A stretch of DNA of 64,000 nt from Amorphoplanes digitatis. Lineage in GTDB: Bacteria; Actinomycetota; Actinomycetes; Mycobacteriales; Micromonosporaceae. Below the pieces are notes generated by a model. The model was not told where the DNA came from, did not search any database, and was given only the letters and a program-made list of their open reading frames with translations. Shown piece by piece: positions 18,365-27,200 of this stretch. Each line of letters starts with the position of its first letter. The first letter of the stretch is position 1. The stretch spans positions 5,760,501-5,824,500 of the forward strand of contig NZ_JACHNH010000001.1 in assembly GCF_014205335.1 (NCBI RefSeq), read 5' to 3'. Both the position numbers and the translations under genes were made by a program.

Positions 18365-19783
18365 ATGGCCATTGCCCCCGATGTCACCGAGCCCGTCGCG
18401 GCGGTCGAATCCGCGCCGCGGCGCGCACCGAGCGGCCGGAGCTTCGGCCCGTTGCTGCTGCGCCTGCACTTCTACGCCGGCATCCTGGTCGCCCCGTTCA
18501 TCCTGGTGGCGGCCATGACCGGCCTGCTGTACACCCTCACACCGACGCTGGACAAGATCGTCTACAGCGACGAGCTCGTCGTCGCCGACCCGGGCGACGC
18601 GGCCCTGCCGGTGGCCCAGCAGATCACCGCGGCGCGCGCCGCGCACCCCGAGGGCACGCTGACCGCCGTACGGGTGGGCGAGAGCGACGCCACCACCCAG
18701 GTCGACTTCACCTCGCCGGAGCTGAGCGCGGAGTCGGAGCTCGTCCACACCGTGTACGTCGACCCGTACACGGCGAAGGTGACCGGCCGGCTGACCACCT
18801 GGTGGACGTCCACGCCGTTGACCACCTGGCTGGACAGATTCCACCGCGACCTGCACCTCGGCAAGACGGGCGAGCTCTACTCCGAGTTCGCCGCCAGCTG
18901 GCTGTGGGTCATCGCCCTCGGCGGCGTGTTCCTGTGGTGGCGCCGCCTGCGCGGCAACCGCACCGCCCGCCGCCTGCTCGCCCCCGACCTGGCCGCCAGG
19001 AAGGGCGTGCGGCGCACCCGTAGCTGGCACGCCGCCACCGGTATCTGGCTCACACTGGGCCTGCTGATCCTGTCGGCGACCGGCCTGACCTGGTCCGGCT
19101 ACGCCGGCGCCAACTTCAGCGCCGCCCTCGACGCCCTGCAGGGCAACCGGCCCTCCGTCGCCACCGAACTGGCCGCCGGCGGCGGACACCACGGCGGAGC
19201 CTCTTCCGGTACGGGCGAAGGCGCCGACCCGGCCGCCGTCGACGCCGTCCTGACGGGCGCCCGCGGCGCCGGCCTCGACGGCCCGCTACAGGTCAGCGTG
19301 CCGGCGGACGGCGCCAGCGCCTGGACCGTCAGCCAGAACGACAACCTGTGGCCGGTACGCCTGGACAGCGTCGCGGTCGACTCCACCGGGACGGTCACCG
19401 ACCGGGTGGACTTCGCCGACTGGCCGCTGCTGGCCAAGCTCACCTCCTGGGGCGTGCAGGCCCACATGGGCATCCTGTTCGGCCTGGTCAACCAGCTCCT
19501 GCTCGCGGCGCTGGCGATCGGCCTGATCTGCGTGATCATCTGGGGCTACCGCATGTGGTGGCAGCGCCGCCCCACCCGCGCCGACCGGCGCGCGCTCGTG
19601 GGCACCGCGCCCGCGCGCGGCGCCTGGCAGCAGCTGCCGGCGTGGGGCATCGCGGTCGGCGTACCCCTCGTCTTCGGGCTGGCCTGGGCGCTGCCGCTGT
19701 TCGGCGTACCGTTGCTGGCTTTCCTGCTGATCGACGTGGCGATCGGCGCCGTACGCAAGGCACCGGTCTCGCCCGCTCCCTAA
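18365..19783 (+). CDS. PepSY-domain membrane protein (PepSY-associated TM family)
   Basis: 472 residues. Four main membrane helices are visible (near residues 30-58, 175-195, 222-245 and 362-390), with two more near the C-terminus. PepSY-like extracytoplasmic regions follow the first and third (PVAQQITAARAAHPEGTLTAVRVG, and ADPAAVDAVLTGARGAGL). Conserved histidines sit at membrane borders (RLHFYAG, FHRDLHLG, SWHAATG). This architecture is found in iron-regulated membrane proteins and putative ferric-siderophore or haem reductases. A histidine/glycine loop (GGGHHGG) could bind metal. GAGGAC precedes the ATG. It is convergent with the ATP-grasp gene, the two stops overlapping in CTAA. Confidence 0.88.
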   Translation: MAIAPDVTEPVAAVESAPRRAPSGRSFGPLLLRLHFYAGILVAPFILVAAMTGLLYTLTPTLDKIVYSDELVVADPGDAALPVAQQITAARAAHPEGTLTAVRVGESDATTQVDFTSPELSAESELVHTVYVDPYTAKVTGRLTTWWTSTPLTTWLDRFHRDLHLGKTGELYSEFAASWLWVIALGGVFLWWRRLRGNRTARRLLAPDLAARKGVRRTRSWHAATGIWLTLGLLILSATGLTWSGYAGANFSAALDALQGNRPSVATELAAGGGHHGGASSGTGEGADPAAVDAVLTGARGAGLDGPLQVSVPADGASAWTVSQNDNLWPVRLDSVAVDSTGTVTDRVDFADWPLLAKLTSWGVQAHMGILFGLVNQLLLAALAIGLICVIIWGYRMWWQRRPTRADRRALVGTAPARGAWQQLPAWGIAVGVPLVFGLAWALPLFGVPLLAFLLIDVAIGAVRKAPVSPAP

Positions 19784-20487
19784 GGCTCGGCGGTGAGCCG
19801 GAGGAGCGCGTTCGTCAGGGCTTCGACGAACCGGTCCCTGGACCCGGGTCTGACCCGGTCCAGGGACAGGTAGGGATTGAGGTCCTCCAGCTCCACGAGC
19901 AGTAGGGCGCCGTCGCTGGTCCGGCAGGCGTCCACGCGCTGGATGCCGTGGTCGATGTCGTTCCAGTCGATGAAGCGCCGGGCGAAGGCGAGATCGGCCG
20001 CGCCGGGCTCGTAGGGCTCGAGTTCCCACCGCCGGTCCGGCCGGGGCGCGTACAGGGCGTACTGGAAGTCGTGGTCGACGAAGTAAAAGGACACCTCGTA
20101 GGTGAAGTCGATGTGCGGCTGCACCAGCAGGTCCGTGTAGTCGAGCCGGGGCAGGTCCGCCCGTTCGACGACGGTCATGCCGACCGAGTCCGCGCCGAAC
20201 TTCGGCTTCGCCACGTACCTGCCGGTCTCCGGCAGGCGGCCGATCTCCTCGAGCCGGTCGACGGTCGGAATCACCGGGTACCCCGCAAGGAACAGGTCGA
20301 TCAGGTACTGCTTGCCGGCCATGTCACCCTTGCCGGTCAACTCGGTGTAGACCCGCGCACCCGTCTCGGCGGCGGCCGCGCGGAACGCGTCGTACTCGGC
20401 CTGGTAGTTCAGCACCGGGCCGCTGTTGCGGACGACCACCAGGTCGAAGCCGTTCATCAGCGCGCGGGCGTCCAGCGGGTGACACAC
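19780..20487 (-). CDS. ATP-grasp family protein, 5'-truncated
   Basis: At most 235 residues from a GTG codon. The C-terminal two-thirds matches the RimK/glutathione synthetase-like ATP-grasp fold: RYVAKPKFGADSVGM (ATP-binding Lys loop), LLVQPHI, and LLVELEDLNPYLSLD, where the acidic residues bind Mg-ATP. Relatives usually have about 280-300 residues and begin with a full pre-ATP-grasp domain. Here the chain opens in the middle of that domain (ALMNGFDLVVVRNSGP), and no start codon with a Shine-Dalgarno sequence is visible. Upstream the coding pattern switches to another gene on the opposite strand. I read it as a truncated, possibly dead gene at a deletion junction near 20490-20540. The substrate is unknown. 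Confidence 0.7.
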   Translation of the reverse strand: MCHPLDARALMNGFDLVVVRNSGPVLNYQAEYDAFRAAAAETGARVYTELTGKGDMAGKQYLIDLFLAGYPVIPTVDRLEEIGRLPETGRYVAKPKFGADSVGMTVVERADLPRLDYTDLLVQPHIDFTYEVSFYFVDHDFQYALYAPRPDRRWELEPYEPGAADLAFARRFIDWNDIDHGIQRVDACRTSDGALLLVELEDLNPYLSLDRVRPGSRDRFVEALTNALLRLTAEP

Positions 20488-20529
20488 CGCGGCCCTGCCG
20501 CAGATCGCCGCCCGGCCGCTGCGGGAGGA

Positions 20530-20670
20530 ACGCCTCCAACGCGCACGATCTTCACCGCGACCCGCGCCGCGGCCGCCGAGGCACCGGCCGTCATCGCGGT
20601 GCAGAGCGCGCTACGGGAGGCCGCCGCGATCGCGCACGACCGCACGGACATCGAGGCCGTCGCGTCCTGA
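20530..20670 (+). pseudogene. 3' fragment of an unidentified gene
   Basis: The plus-strand frame ending TGA at 20668-20670 encodes TIFTATRAAAAEAPAVIAVQ and a further 21 residues ending in IEAVAS, with about 95% G/C at third positions, as in real genes here. It has no start codon of its own in a sensible place. Toward 20530 it merges into the region where the minus-strand ATP-grasp gene loses its 5' end. It looks like the surviving C-terminus of a divergent neighbour. No family is recognised. Confidence 0.45.
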
Positions 20671-20871
20671 TCAGCTGCGCGGAGGGTGCTCGGAGGCTTG
20701 TGCCGCCACCCAGTAGAGCTGCTTGTGCCCGCGTGTCTCCATCGTCGCGGCCAGGTCCTCGGCCTCGGCGCGCGACTCTCGCCGGGCGACCTCGAACCGG
20801 TTGCCGTTGTCGTCCTGGCGCCAGACGATCCAGCGCACCGGTCGCCCGTCGGCAGAGGATGTGGTCGGCAT
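20671..20871 (-). CDS. Small hypothetical protein, SPOR-like
   Basis: 66 residues from the ATG at 20871 (76 if ATG 20901 is used). The pattern RWIVWRQDDNGNRFEVARRE followed by SRAEAEDLAATMETRGHKQL resembles the short actinobacterial SPOR-like or stress-type proteins, with one strand-strand-helix-strand unit. No export signal is seen. It stops two bases after the gene fragment at 20670. The start has no clear Shine-Dalgarno sequence. Confidence 0.7.
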   Translation of the reverse strand: MPTTSSADGRPVRWIVWRQDDNGNRFEVARRESRAEAEDLAATMETRGHKQLYWVAAQASEHPPRS

Positions 20872-20907
20872 TCGGACATGATCCCAGATCGCGGGGATCA
20901 ATGATGA

Positions 20908-21558
20908 TCATCGTTTCCGGATCAGGGTGACGCCGTCGCGGACCGGGAGCATCACCGAGTCGACGCGGTCGTCGCGCAGCACGGTCTCGTTGAGGCGCTG
21001 GACCGCCAGGTGGGCCGGCCGGCCGGGTGTCGGGTCGAGGACCCGGCCGCCGAGCAGGACGTTGTCGATGACCAGCAGGCCGCCGGGGCGCAGGCGCGGC
21101 ACGAGGGCTTCGTAGTACGCCGGATAGCCGGTCTTGTCGGCGTCGAGGAACGCGAAGTCGATGACGGGATCGGCGGCCAGCGCCCGCAGCGTCTGTTCGG
21201 CCGGGGCGATCCGCAGGTCGATGCGGTCCTCGACCCCGCCCCGGCGCCAGTACTTGCGGGCGAGCGTCGTCCACTCCTCGGACACGTCGCAGGCGAGCAG
21301 CCGGCCGTCGGCGGGCAGGCCCCGGGCGATGCACAGGGCCGAGTAGCCGGTGAAGACGCCGACCTCGACCGCGTACGCGGCGCCGGTGAGCTGCACCAGC
21401 ATCGTCAGCAGCCGGCCCTCGTCGTGGGAGACCTGCATCTCCGCGGCGTCGGGGAACAGGTCGGTCGTCTCGGCGGCGAGGTCGCGCAGGACGTCGTCGG
21501 CGGGGGTGCAGTTCGCCTGGACGTACGCGGCGACGGCGGGATCGATCATCTGAGTCAT
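20908..21558 (-). CDS. Class I SAM-dependent O-methyltransferase (CCoAOMT family)
   Basis: 216 residues. Motifs in order: AVEVGVFTGYSALCIARGL (SAM-binding motif I, about residue 60), LLACDVSEEW (ribose-binding acidic residue), FLDADKTGYPAYYE (metal-binding Asp) and LLVIDNVLLGGRVLDP. This is the cation-dependent caffeoyl-CoA / catechol O-methyltransferase family, acting on vicinal hydroxyls of aromatic compounds. The real substrate is unknown. ATG 21558 or ATG 21549 are both possible; neither has a Shine-Dalgarno sequence. It is divergent from an ArsR-type regulator with a palindrome between them, so that regulator probably controls it. Confidence 0.9.
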   Translation of the reverse strand: MTQMIDPAVAAYVQANCTPADDVLRDLAAETTDLFPDAAEMQVSHDEGRLLTMLVQLTGAAYAVEVGVFTGYSALCIARGLPADGRLLACDVSEEWTTLARKYWRRGGVEDRIDLRIAPAEQTLRALAADPVIDFAFLDADKTGYPAYYEALVPRLRPGGLLVIDNVLLGGRVLDPTPGRPAHLAVQRLNETVLRDDRVDSVMLPVRDGVTLIRKR

Positions 21559-21564
21559 GGGCGT

Positions 21565-21588
21565 AAGCGTCGACCATTCTCGACGCTT
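21565..21588. promoter_or_regulatory. Palindromic operator between methyltransferase and ArsR-type regulator
   Basis: Perfect 9-base arms, AAGCGTCGA at 21565-21573 and TCGACGCTT at 21580-21588, are separated by six bases and lie seven bases from the methyltransferase start. The symmetry and spacing suit a dimeric winged-helix protein. The divergent regulator starting at 21639 is the obvious candidate. A TTGAAA at 21604-21609 may be that regulator's -35. Confidence 0.6.
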
Positions 21589-21638
21589 GAGCAACCCCTC
21601 CGCTTGAAAAAGTGGCGAGAAACCTAGACAGTTGATCG

Positions 21639-22202
21639 GTGCGAGACGAAGAACGCGGCGACCTGGTGCTGAGCGAGCCCGACCAGTTCAGGGCGCTCGG
21701 CCATCCGTTGCGGCACCGGCTCGTGCTGGCGCTGCGGCAGCGCCCGGCGACGCTCGCGCAGCTCGCGGCGGCGCTCGGGGCGACGAAGGGCACCGTCGGC
21801 TACCACGTCAAGATCCTCGAGCAGGCCGAGCTGGTGCGGGTGGCGTACGTCCGGCGGGTGCGCGGCGGCACGGAGCAGTACTACGAGCCGACCAGCGAGC
21901 GGCTACGGATCGCCGCCGACGCCCCGGTCGGGGGCGACTTCCTGGTCAGGGCCGCGCTGAGCGAGATGCTCCCGCCCGACGAGGCGGCGCCCGACGTCAC
22001 CATCCTGCGGCACCTCCGGCTCACCACCGCGCAGGCGCGCACGCTGGCGGCGAGCCTCGAGCGGTTCGCCGACGGCGACGACCTCCCCGAACGGCAGACC
22101 GGCGAGCCGTACGGCGTGCTGCTCAGCCTGTACCGGGCGAACGTTCCCACCCTGCCCGAGGACCCGGAAACCGCTGATGCGAAAACAATTCACATCGGCT
22201 AG
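21639..22202 (+). CDS. ArsR-family winged-helix transcriptional regulator
   Basis: 187 residues with a GTG start. The N-terminal 80 residues are a winged helix: FRALGHPLRHRLVLALRQRP, then ATLAQLAAALGATKGTVGYH (recognition helix), then ELVRVAYVRRVRGGTEQYYE (wing). The C-terminal half is helical and may hold the ligand or dimer site. No metal-binding cysteine pair is present, so it is not a classic ArsR metal sensor; it fits the HTH_20 subgroup. It is divergent from the O-methyltransferase and likely acts on the palindrome at 21565-21588. Confidence 0.88.
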   Translation: MRDEERGDLVLSEPDQFRALGHPLRHRLVLALRQRPATLAQLAAALGATKGTVGYHVKILEQAELVRVAYVRRVRGGTEQYYEPTSERLRIAADAPVGGDFLVRAALSEMLPPDEAAPDVTILRHLRLTTAQARTLAASLERFADGDDLPERQTGEPYGVLLSLYRANVPTLPEDPETADAKTIHIG

Positions 22203-22250
22203 TGTCGATGCGTTGGGTGCCAGTGTCGTCTCCCAGGCAGGAGCAACGCC

Positions 22251-23567
22251 ATGAACGTGCCGCTCAGCCTCGCCGCAATACTCGTCGCGGGCGCCGCCCA
22301 GGTGCCGGCCACGCCGGCACTCGCCGCTCCCCCGCCGACCGGCTCCTTCTCGATCCTCAGCTACAACATCGCCGGGCTGCCCGAGCCGCTGTCCGGCAGC
22401 GAGCCCGCCGTCAACACGCCGATCATCGGGCAGCGCCTCGGGCCGTACGAGATCGTGCATGTTCAAGAGGACTTCAACTATCACGCGGCGCTGTACGCCA
22501 ACGACACCCATCCACAGAGGACGCCCACCAGCGGGCCGGCCGCGTTCGGCGACGGGCTCAACACGCTGTCGGATTACCCGTACTCGGACCTGTTCCGCGA
22601 CGACTGGGACGCGTGCAACGGCACCGACTGCCTGACACCGAAGGGCTTCACCTGGTCGCGGACGCGGCTCGCCGAGGGCGTCCTGATCGACTTCTACAAC
22701 GTGCACGCCAACGCCGGCAGCGCCGACGGCGACCTGTCGGCGCGCCGCGCCAACATCAGCGAGCTGTCCGCCTTCATCGCCGCGAACTCGGCCGGCAACG
22801 CCGTCGTGGTCGCCGGCGACACGAACACCCGCTACACCCGGGCCGGTGACAACATCCGGGACCTGCTCACGGCAAACGGCCTCACCGACGCCTGGGTCGA
22901 GGAGGAGCGGGGCGGCGTACCGCCGGCGATCGGAAGCCCGTCGATCGGCTGCGACGACGCCGCGGTGACCGACGCGTGCGAGGTCGTCGACAAGATCCTC
23001 TACCGCGGCAACCGTTACATCACCCTCGACCTGGAGCGGTACGGCAACGAGAACGCCGGCTTCCGGCGCGCCGACGGGGCGATGCTCTCCGACCACTATC
23101 CGATCGCCGCCGAGTTCGGGTGGACGCTGAACCCGGACCTGTCGCTCAGCGACGCCACCGGCGGGCCGCACGGCACGCCGTTCACCGACGTCGCGGCCGT
23201 GCCGCTCGGCCGGCGGGTCGCCCAGGTGGGCATCCGCGCCGGCTCCCGGGTCGACCAGGTGTCGCTCACCCCGGACGGCGCGATGCCCTTCGTGCACGGC
23301 GGCGGCGGTGGCACCGCGCAGAGCCTGACGCTGGCCGCCGGCGAGTACCTGACCTCGGCCACCGTGCATACCGGGGTCCGGAGCGGGCAGACCCGGGTCT
23401 TCGGCATCCGCTTCGGCACCAGCGCCGGGCGGGTGCTGTCGGGCGGGACGCTCACCTCGCCCGGCGTCACCTACCAGGCGCCGGCGGGATGGCAGATCAG
23501 CGGCTTCCACGGCCGCTCCGGCGCGGAACTCGACAAGATCGGCTTCGTGTACACCCGGGCGGGGTGA
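22251..23567 (+). CDS. Secreted endonuclease/exonuclease/phosphatase-family protein with jacalin-like lectin domain
   Basis: 438 residues. The signal peptide ends near PALAAPPP (about residue 27). Residues about 30-295 are the EEP catalytic fold, with SYNIAGLP (metal-binding Asn), HVQEDFN (metal-binding Glu), NVHANAG, VAGDTNTR and LSDHYPI (catalytic Asp-His). Secreted relatives include sphingomyelinase-type phosphodiesterases and DNases. Residues about 300-438 resemble a jacalin-type beta-prism lectin (GGPHGTPFTD, ISGFHGRSGAELDKIGFVYT). The domain pair suggests an enzyme directed to glycans or glycolipids, possibly acting on host or competitor membranes; that is inference. AGGAGC lies seven bases before the ATG. 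Confidence 0.88.
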   Translation: MNVPLSLAAILVAGAAQVPATPALAAPPPTGSFSILSYNIAGLPEPLSGSEPAVNTPIIGQRLGPYEIVHVQEDFNYHAALYANDTHPQRTPTSGPAAFGDGLNTLSDYPYSDLFRDDWDACNGTDCLTPKGFTWSRTRLAEGVLIDFYNVHANAGSADGDLSARRANISELSAFIAANSAGNAVVVAGDTNTRYTRAGDNIRDLLTANGLTDAWVEEERGGVPPAIGSPSIGCDDAAVTDACEVVDKILYRGNRYITLDLERYGNENAGFRRADGAMLSDHYPIAAEFGWTLNPDLSLSDATGGPHGTPFTDVAAVPLGRRVAQVGIRAGSRVDQVSLTPDGAMPFVHGGGGGTAQSLTLAAGEYLTSATVHTGVRSGQTRVFGIRFGTSAGRVLSGGTLTSPGVTYQAPAGWQISGFHGRSGAELDKIGFVYTRAG

Positions 23568-23586
23568 CCGCGGGGCCACCCCGCCC
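23557..23586. terminator. Terminator between convergent genes
   Basis: GGGCGGGGTG at 23557-23566 pairs perfectly with CACCCCGCCC at 23577-23586. The stop codon of the lectin-phosphatase gene overlaps the left arm, and the convergent secreted protein ends at 23596. Confidence 0.65.
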
Positions 23587-23595
23587 GCCGCGGCG

Positions 23596-24090
23596 TCAGC
23601 CGAGCAGCGACCACCACTGGCTGCTGCCGGTGAAGCGCTTGACCGGGTTCCCGTTGGCGGAGATCGAGTAGGCGGGTGCGCCCCCGTCGGCGTACCCGTT
23701 CAGGGTGATCGACTCCATGTTCCAGTTGTCGTCGGTCTGGAACGTGCCGTTGTGGGAGATCATGCGCACCTTGATGCCGGTGACGTTGCAGCTGTTCACG
23801 TGCCAGTTGGCGTTCTGGTAGGTCAGCGAGGAGCTGCGGTTGCTCCAGTTGCCGATCCCGCCCGGCACGTGCTGGAGCTCCGCGTCCCCGCCGGAGCGCT
23901 GGGTCAGCCACACGATGACCTCCGAGTTGTCCCGCAGGTCGTCGCCGCCGGTACCGAGGTTCAGGTGGAACGCGCGCAGCTCGGCGCAGGCGCCGATCGG
24001 GCCGGCCTGTGCGGGCGCGGCGGTGGCGGCGAGTCCCGCGGTGACGACCAGGGCGGCGGTGACGGCGCGCTTCACGGACTTGATGAGCAT
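23596..24090 (-). CDS. Small secreted protein of unknown function
   Basis: 164 residues with a signal peptide (MLIKSVKRAVTAALVVTAGL, cleaved near PAQAG). The mature part resembles a beta-sandwich family common in Streptomyces exoproteomes: an acidic DDLRDNSEVIVWL start, a central DDNWNMESITLNG motif and a final VKRFTGSSQWWSLL. Two cysteines (GACAEL and VNSCNV) may pair. No catalytic residues can be named, and ligand binding is possible. The gene stands alone between the phosphatase-lectin gene and the large WD40 gene. Confidence 0.8.
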   Translation of the reverse strand: MLIKSVKRAVTAALVVTAGLAATAAPAQAGPIGACAELRAFHLNLGTGGDDLRDNSEVIVWLTQRSGGDAELQHVPGGIGNWSNRSSSLTYQNANWHVNSCNVTGIKVRMISHNGTFQTDDNWNMESITLNGYADGGAPAYSISANGNPVKRFTGSSQWWSLLG

Positions 24091-24212
24091 TGTGGAGTTC
24101 CCTTCGTTGCCGGCGTTCGGTGCCGGACGTCTGCCGAAGACGATCCGGCCGCCCGGCCCGGTCCGGAAGGCGCGGCGAGGTTGTCCGGACAGGCCCGGAC
24201 GAGGCCCGGCGG

Positions 24213-27200
24213 TCAGCCGGACAGCGCCGTACGGCACGGCGGCCGGTAGGCGATGCCGGGGAAATGGGCGTCCCACTCGGCGCGGGTGAGCGTGGGGTGC
24301 GCGAGCGCGCAGACCCGCGCGGCGACCCGGTCGGGGTCCAGGTCCCAGGTCCGGACCGTGCCGTCGGCGCTCGCGGTGGCCAGCCGGCGGCCGTCGGAGG
24401 TGAACGCCACGGCGCTCACGGTCGCCGTGTGGCCGGTCAGGGTGGCGAGCCGCGCCGGCCGGCCGGGGTCGGCGACGTCCCACAGCCGCACGGTGCGGTC
24501 GCCGCCGCTGCTGGCGAGCGTGCGGCCGTCCGGGCTGAACATGACCTCCTCGAGGAAGGCGGTGTGCCCGGTCAGCGTGGCCCGCGCCAGCGGGTGGTAG
24601 GGGTCGGTCACGTCCCAGAGCCGGATGGTGCCGTCGTTGGCGCCGGTCGCGAGGAGCCGGCCGGCCGGGCTGAACGCGGCGGTGTTCACCGCGTCGGCGT
24701 GCCCGGCGAGCGTCGACGCCGCGACCGGACGGCGCGGGTCGCTCAGGTCCCACAGCCGCGCGGTGTGGTCGATGCCGGCGGTCGCGAGGATGCGGTTGTC
24801 GGTGCTGAAGACGGCCATGTTCAGCGAGTTGGTGTGCCCGGTCGCCGTGAACGCGGACAGGGCGACCGGGCGGCGTGCGTCGCTGATGTCCCACAGCCGT
24901 GCGGCCCGGCTGCGCGCGCCGAGCACGGCCAGCAGCCGCCCGTCGTGGCCGCACACGGGCAGCGGCACGTCGCCGACCAGGCCGTGGTTCAGCCGCGACA
25001 GCTCCGTGACCTGCCGTGCGTCGCCCAGCTCGGACAGCCGTACCGCGGTCGCCGTCGCGGTGACGAGCAGCCGGGTGCCGCGGCAGATGGTCACCGATCC
25101 CGCCGCGGGCGCGTCGACCGGATCGGTCAGCCCGTCCCGGTCGTCGACCGTCCAGGCCCGTACCGCCGGGGTCCGGCCCGGTCCGAGCAGCAGCCGGCGG
25201 TCGTCCGGGCCGAACTGGAGGGGACGGACCGCGTCCGCCTGCCCGGTCGGCGCCGGGCCGGTCAGCTCCCACAGCCGTACGGTGTAGTCGTAGCTGCCGG
25301 TGGCCAGGCTCCGGCCGTCCGGGCTGAAGGCGACGGCGGCGATGGCGTTGGTCTCGCCGCGTTCGTCGGTGCGGCGGAGCAGGGTGGTGATCGCGACCGG
25401 CCTGCGGGGGTCCGTCACGTTCCACAGCCGCGCCGTCGCGTCGCCGCTGCCGGTGGCAAGGGTCCGGCCGTCCGGGCTGAACGCCACGGAGTACACCAGG
25501 CCGGTGTGGTCGGTGATGACGCTCGACGCGTGGCCGGTGCCGCCGGCGAGGCTCCACAGCCGCGCGGTGCGGTCGTAGCTCCCGGTGGCAAGCGTCCGGC
25601 CGTCCGGGCTGAACGCGATCATGCTCACCACGCCGGTGTGCCCGGTGAGCGTGACGGCGGCGCCAGGCCGCCGCGGATCGGTGACGTCCCAGAGCCGGAC
25701 GTCGCGCTCGTCGCCGCCGGCCAGGGTCCGGCCGTCCGGGCTGAACGCCACGGAGAACATCGCCCGCTCGCCGGCGAGCTTGGCCAGCGGGCGGGGGTCC
25801 CGGCGGTCCGTGACGTCCCACAGCCGTACGGTGCGGTCGCCGCTCGCGGTGGCCAGCGTGCGGCCGTCGGGGCTGAACGCCGCCTGGTCGACCGCGCCGC
25901 CGTGACCGGTAAGTACGGCCGTGCGGGTGACCCGGCCCGGGTCGCGGACGTCCCACAGGCCGACCGTGTGGTCGGCGCTGGTGGTGACGAGGGTTGCACC
26001 GTCCGGGCTGAACGTCACCGACGCCACGTAGTCCGACGCCGCGTCGAGCACGGCCCGCGGCGCGGGGCGGTGCGGGTCGGTGACGTCCCACAGCCGTACG
26101 GTGCGGTCGCTGCTCGCGCTGGCGAGCAGCCGGCGGTCGGGGCTGAACTGCACGTCGTGCACGTACCCGGTGTGCCCGGTCAACCGGATGGAGTACGGCG
26201 CGGCGAACGAGCTGAGCAGCGCGCCCCGCGCCTCGGGCGTCCGGGCCAGCCGGTACGCGGCCAGACTCAGCTGGTTGGCCAGGGCCGGGTTGCCGCCCCG
26301 CAGCGGATCGACCTCCTCCGCGACCTGCCGGGACACGGCCTCGTCGCGCTGCCGGTCGGAGGCGCGCTGCGACCGGACCGCCAGCACGGTCATCGTCGTG
26401 GCGAGCAGGAAGAGCAGGGTGAGCCCGGCGACCAGCTGGCGCAGCCGCCGGGTCCGCCGCCGGGCGGTGTGCTGCTCGGCGTGCTCGCGGGCCACCGAGG
26501 CGGCCAGGAAGTCGCGGGCCACCGGGCTCAGCGCCGGCGCACCGGTGCGCCGCGCCCATTCCCGTGCCACCGCGAGCCGGGCGCCGCGGTACAGGGCCGT
26601 GTCGCAGCGCTGCTCACGCTGCCAGGTGGTGGCGGCCTCGACGAGGTGCCGGCGGGTGAGCATGCCGGCGCGGTCGGCCTCCAGCCAGCCGCGCAGCTCG
26701 GGCCAGGCGGTCAGCAGCGCCTCGTGGCTGAGCTGGACCCGGTCGGCGTCCACGGTGATCAGCCGCTGGGCGACGAAGCGGTCGAGCACCTCGGCCACCT
26801 CGTCGGCCGGGCCGTCGCACTCGATGACGAGTTCGGCCCGGTCGCGGCGGCGCCGGGTGTCCGGCGCGTCCGCGGTGACGTGTACGAGGCCGAGGAACAC
26901 CTGCCGCGCGAGGTGGCGCCGGTCCTCGTCGAACTCGGCGTACACCGCGTCGGCGGTGGCCGCGACGGCGCGGTCGATCCCGCCGACCTCCCGGTAGTCG
27001 GCGACGGTGAGCCGGCGGTCGCGGCTGTGCTGCCACGTCGCGAGCAGCGCGTGGGACAGCAGCGGGAGCACGGCGGCGTCGTGCGACCGGGTGGGACCCT
27101 CGCTGAGCAGCAGCTCGACGAGGCCGTCGGTCACCTCGACGCCGGCCTTGCGCGCCGGTTCGGTGATCGCGCGGCGCAGGTCCGCGTCGGCCATCGGCGC

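Noticed and set aside
24310..26190. Repeated DNA motif at about 130-base spacing, at first suggestive of a repeat array
   Set aside because: The repeats encode WD40 units (FSPDGRTLATGS and RTVRLWDV) and diverge at the DNA level. They are neither CRISPR repeats nor a tandem DNA repeat.
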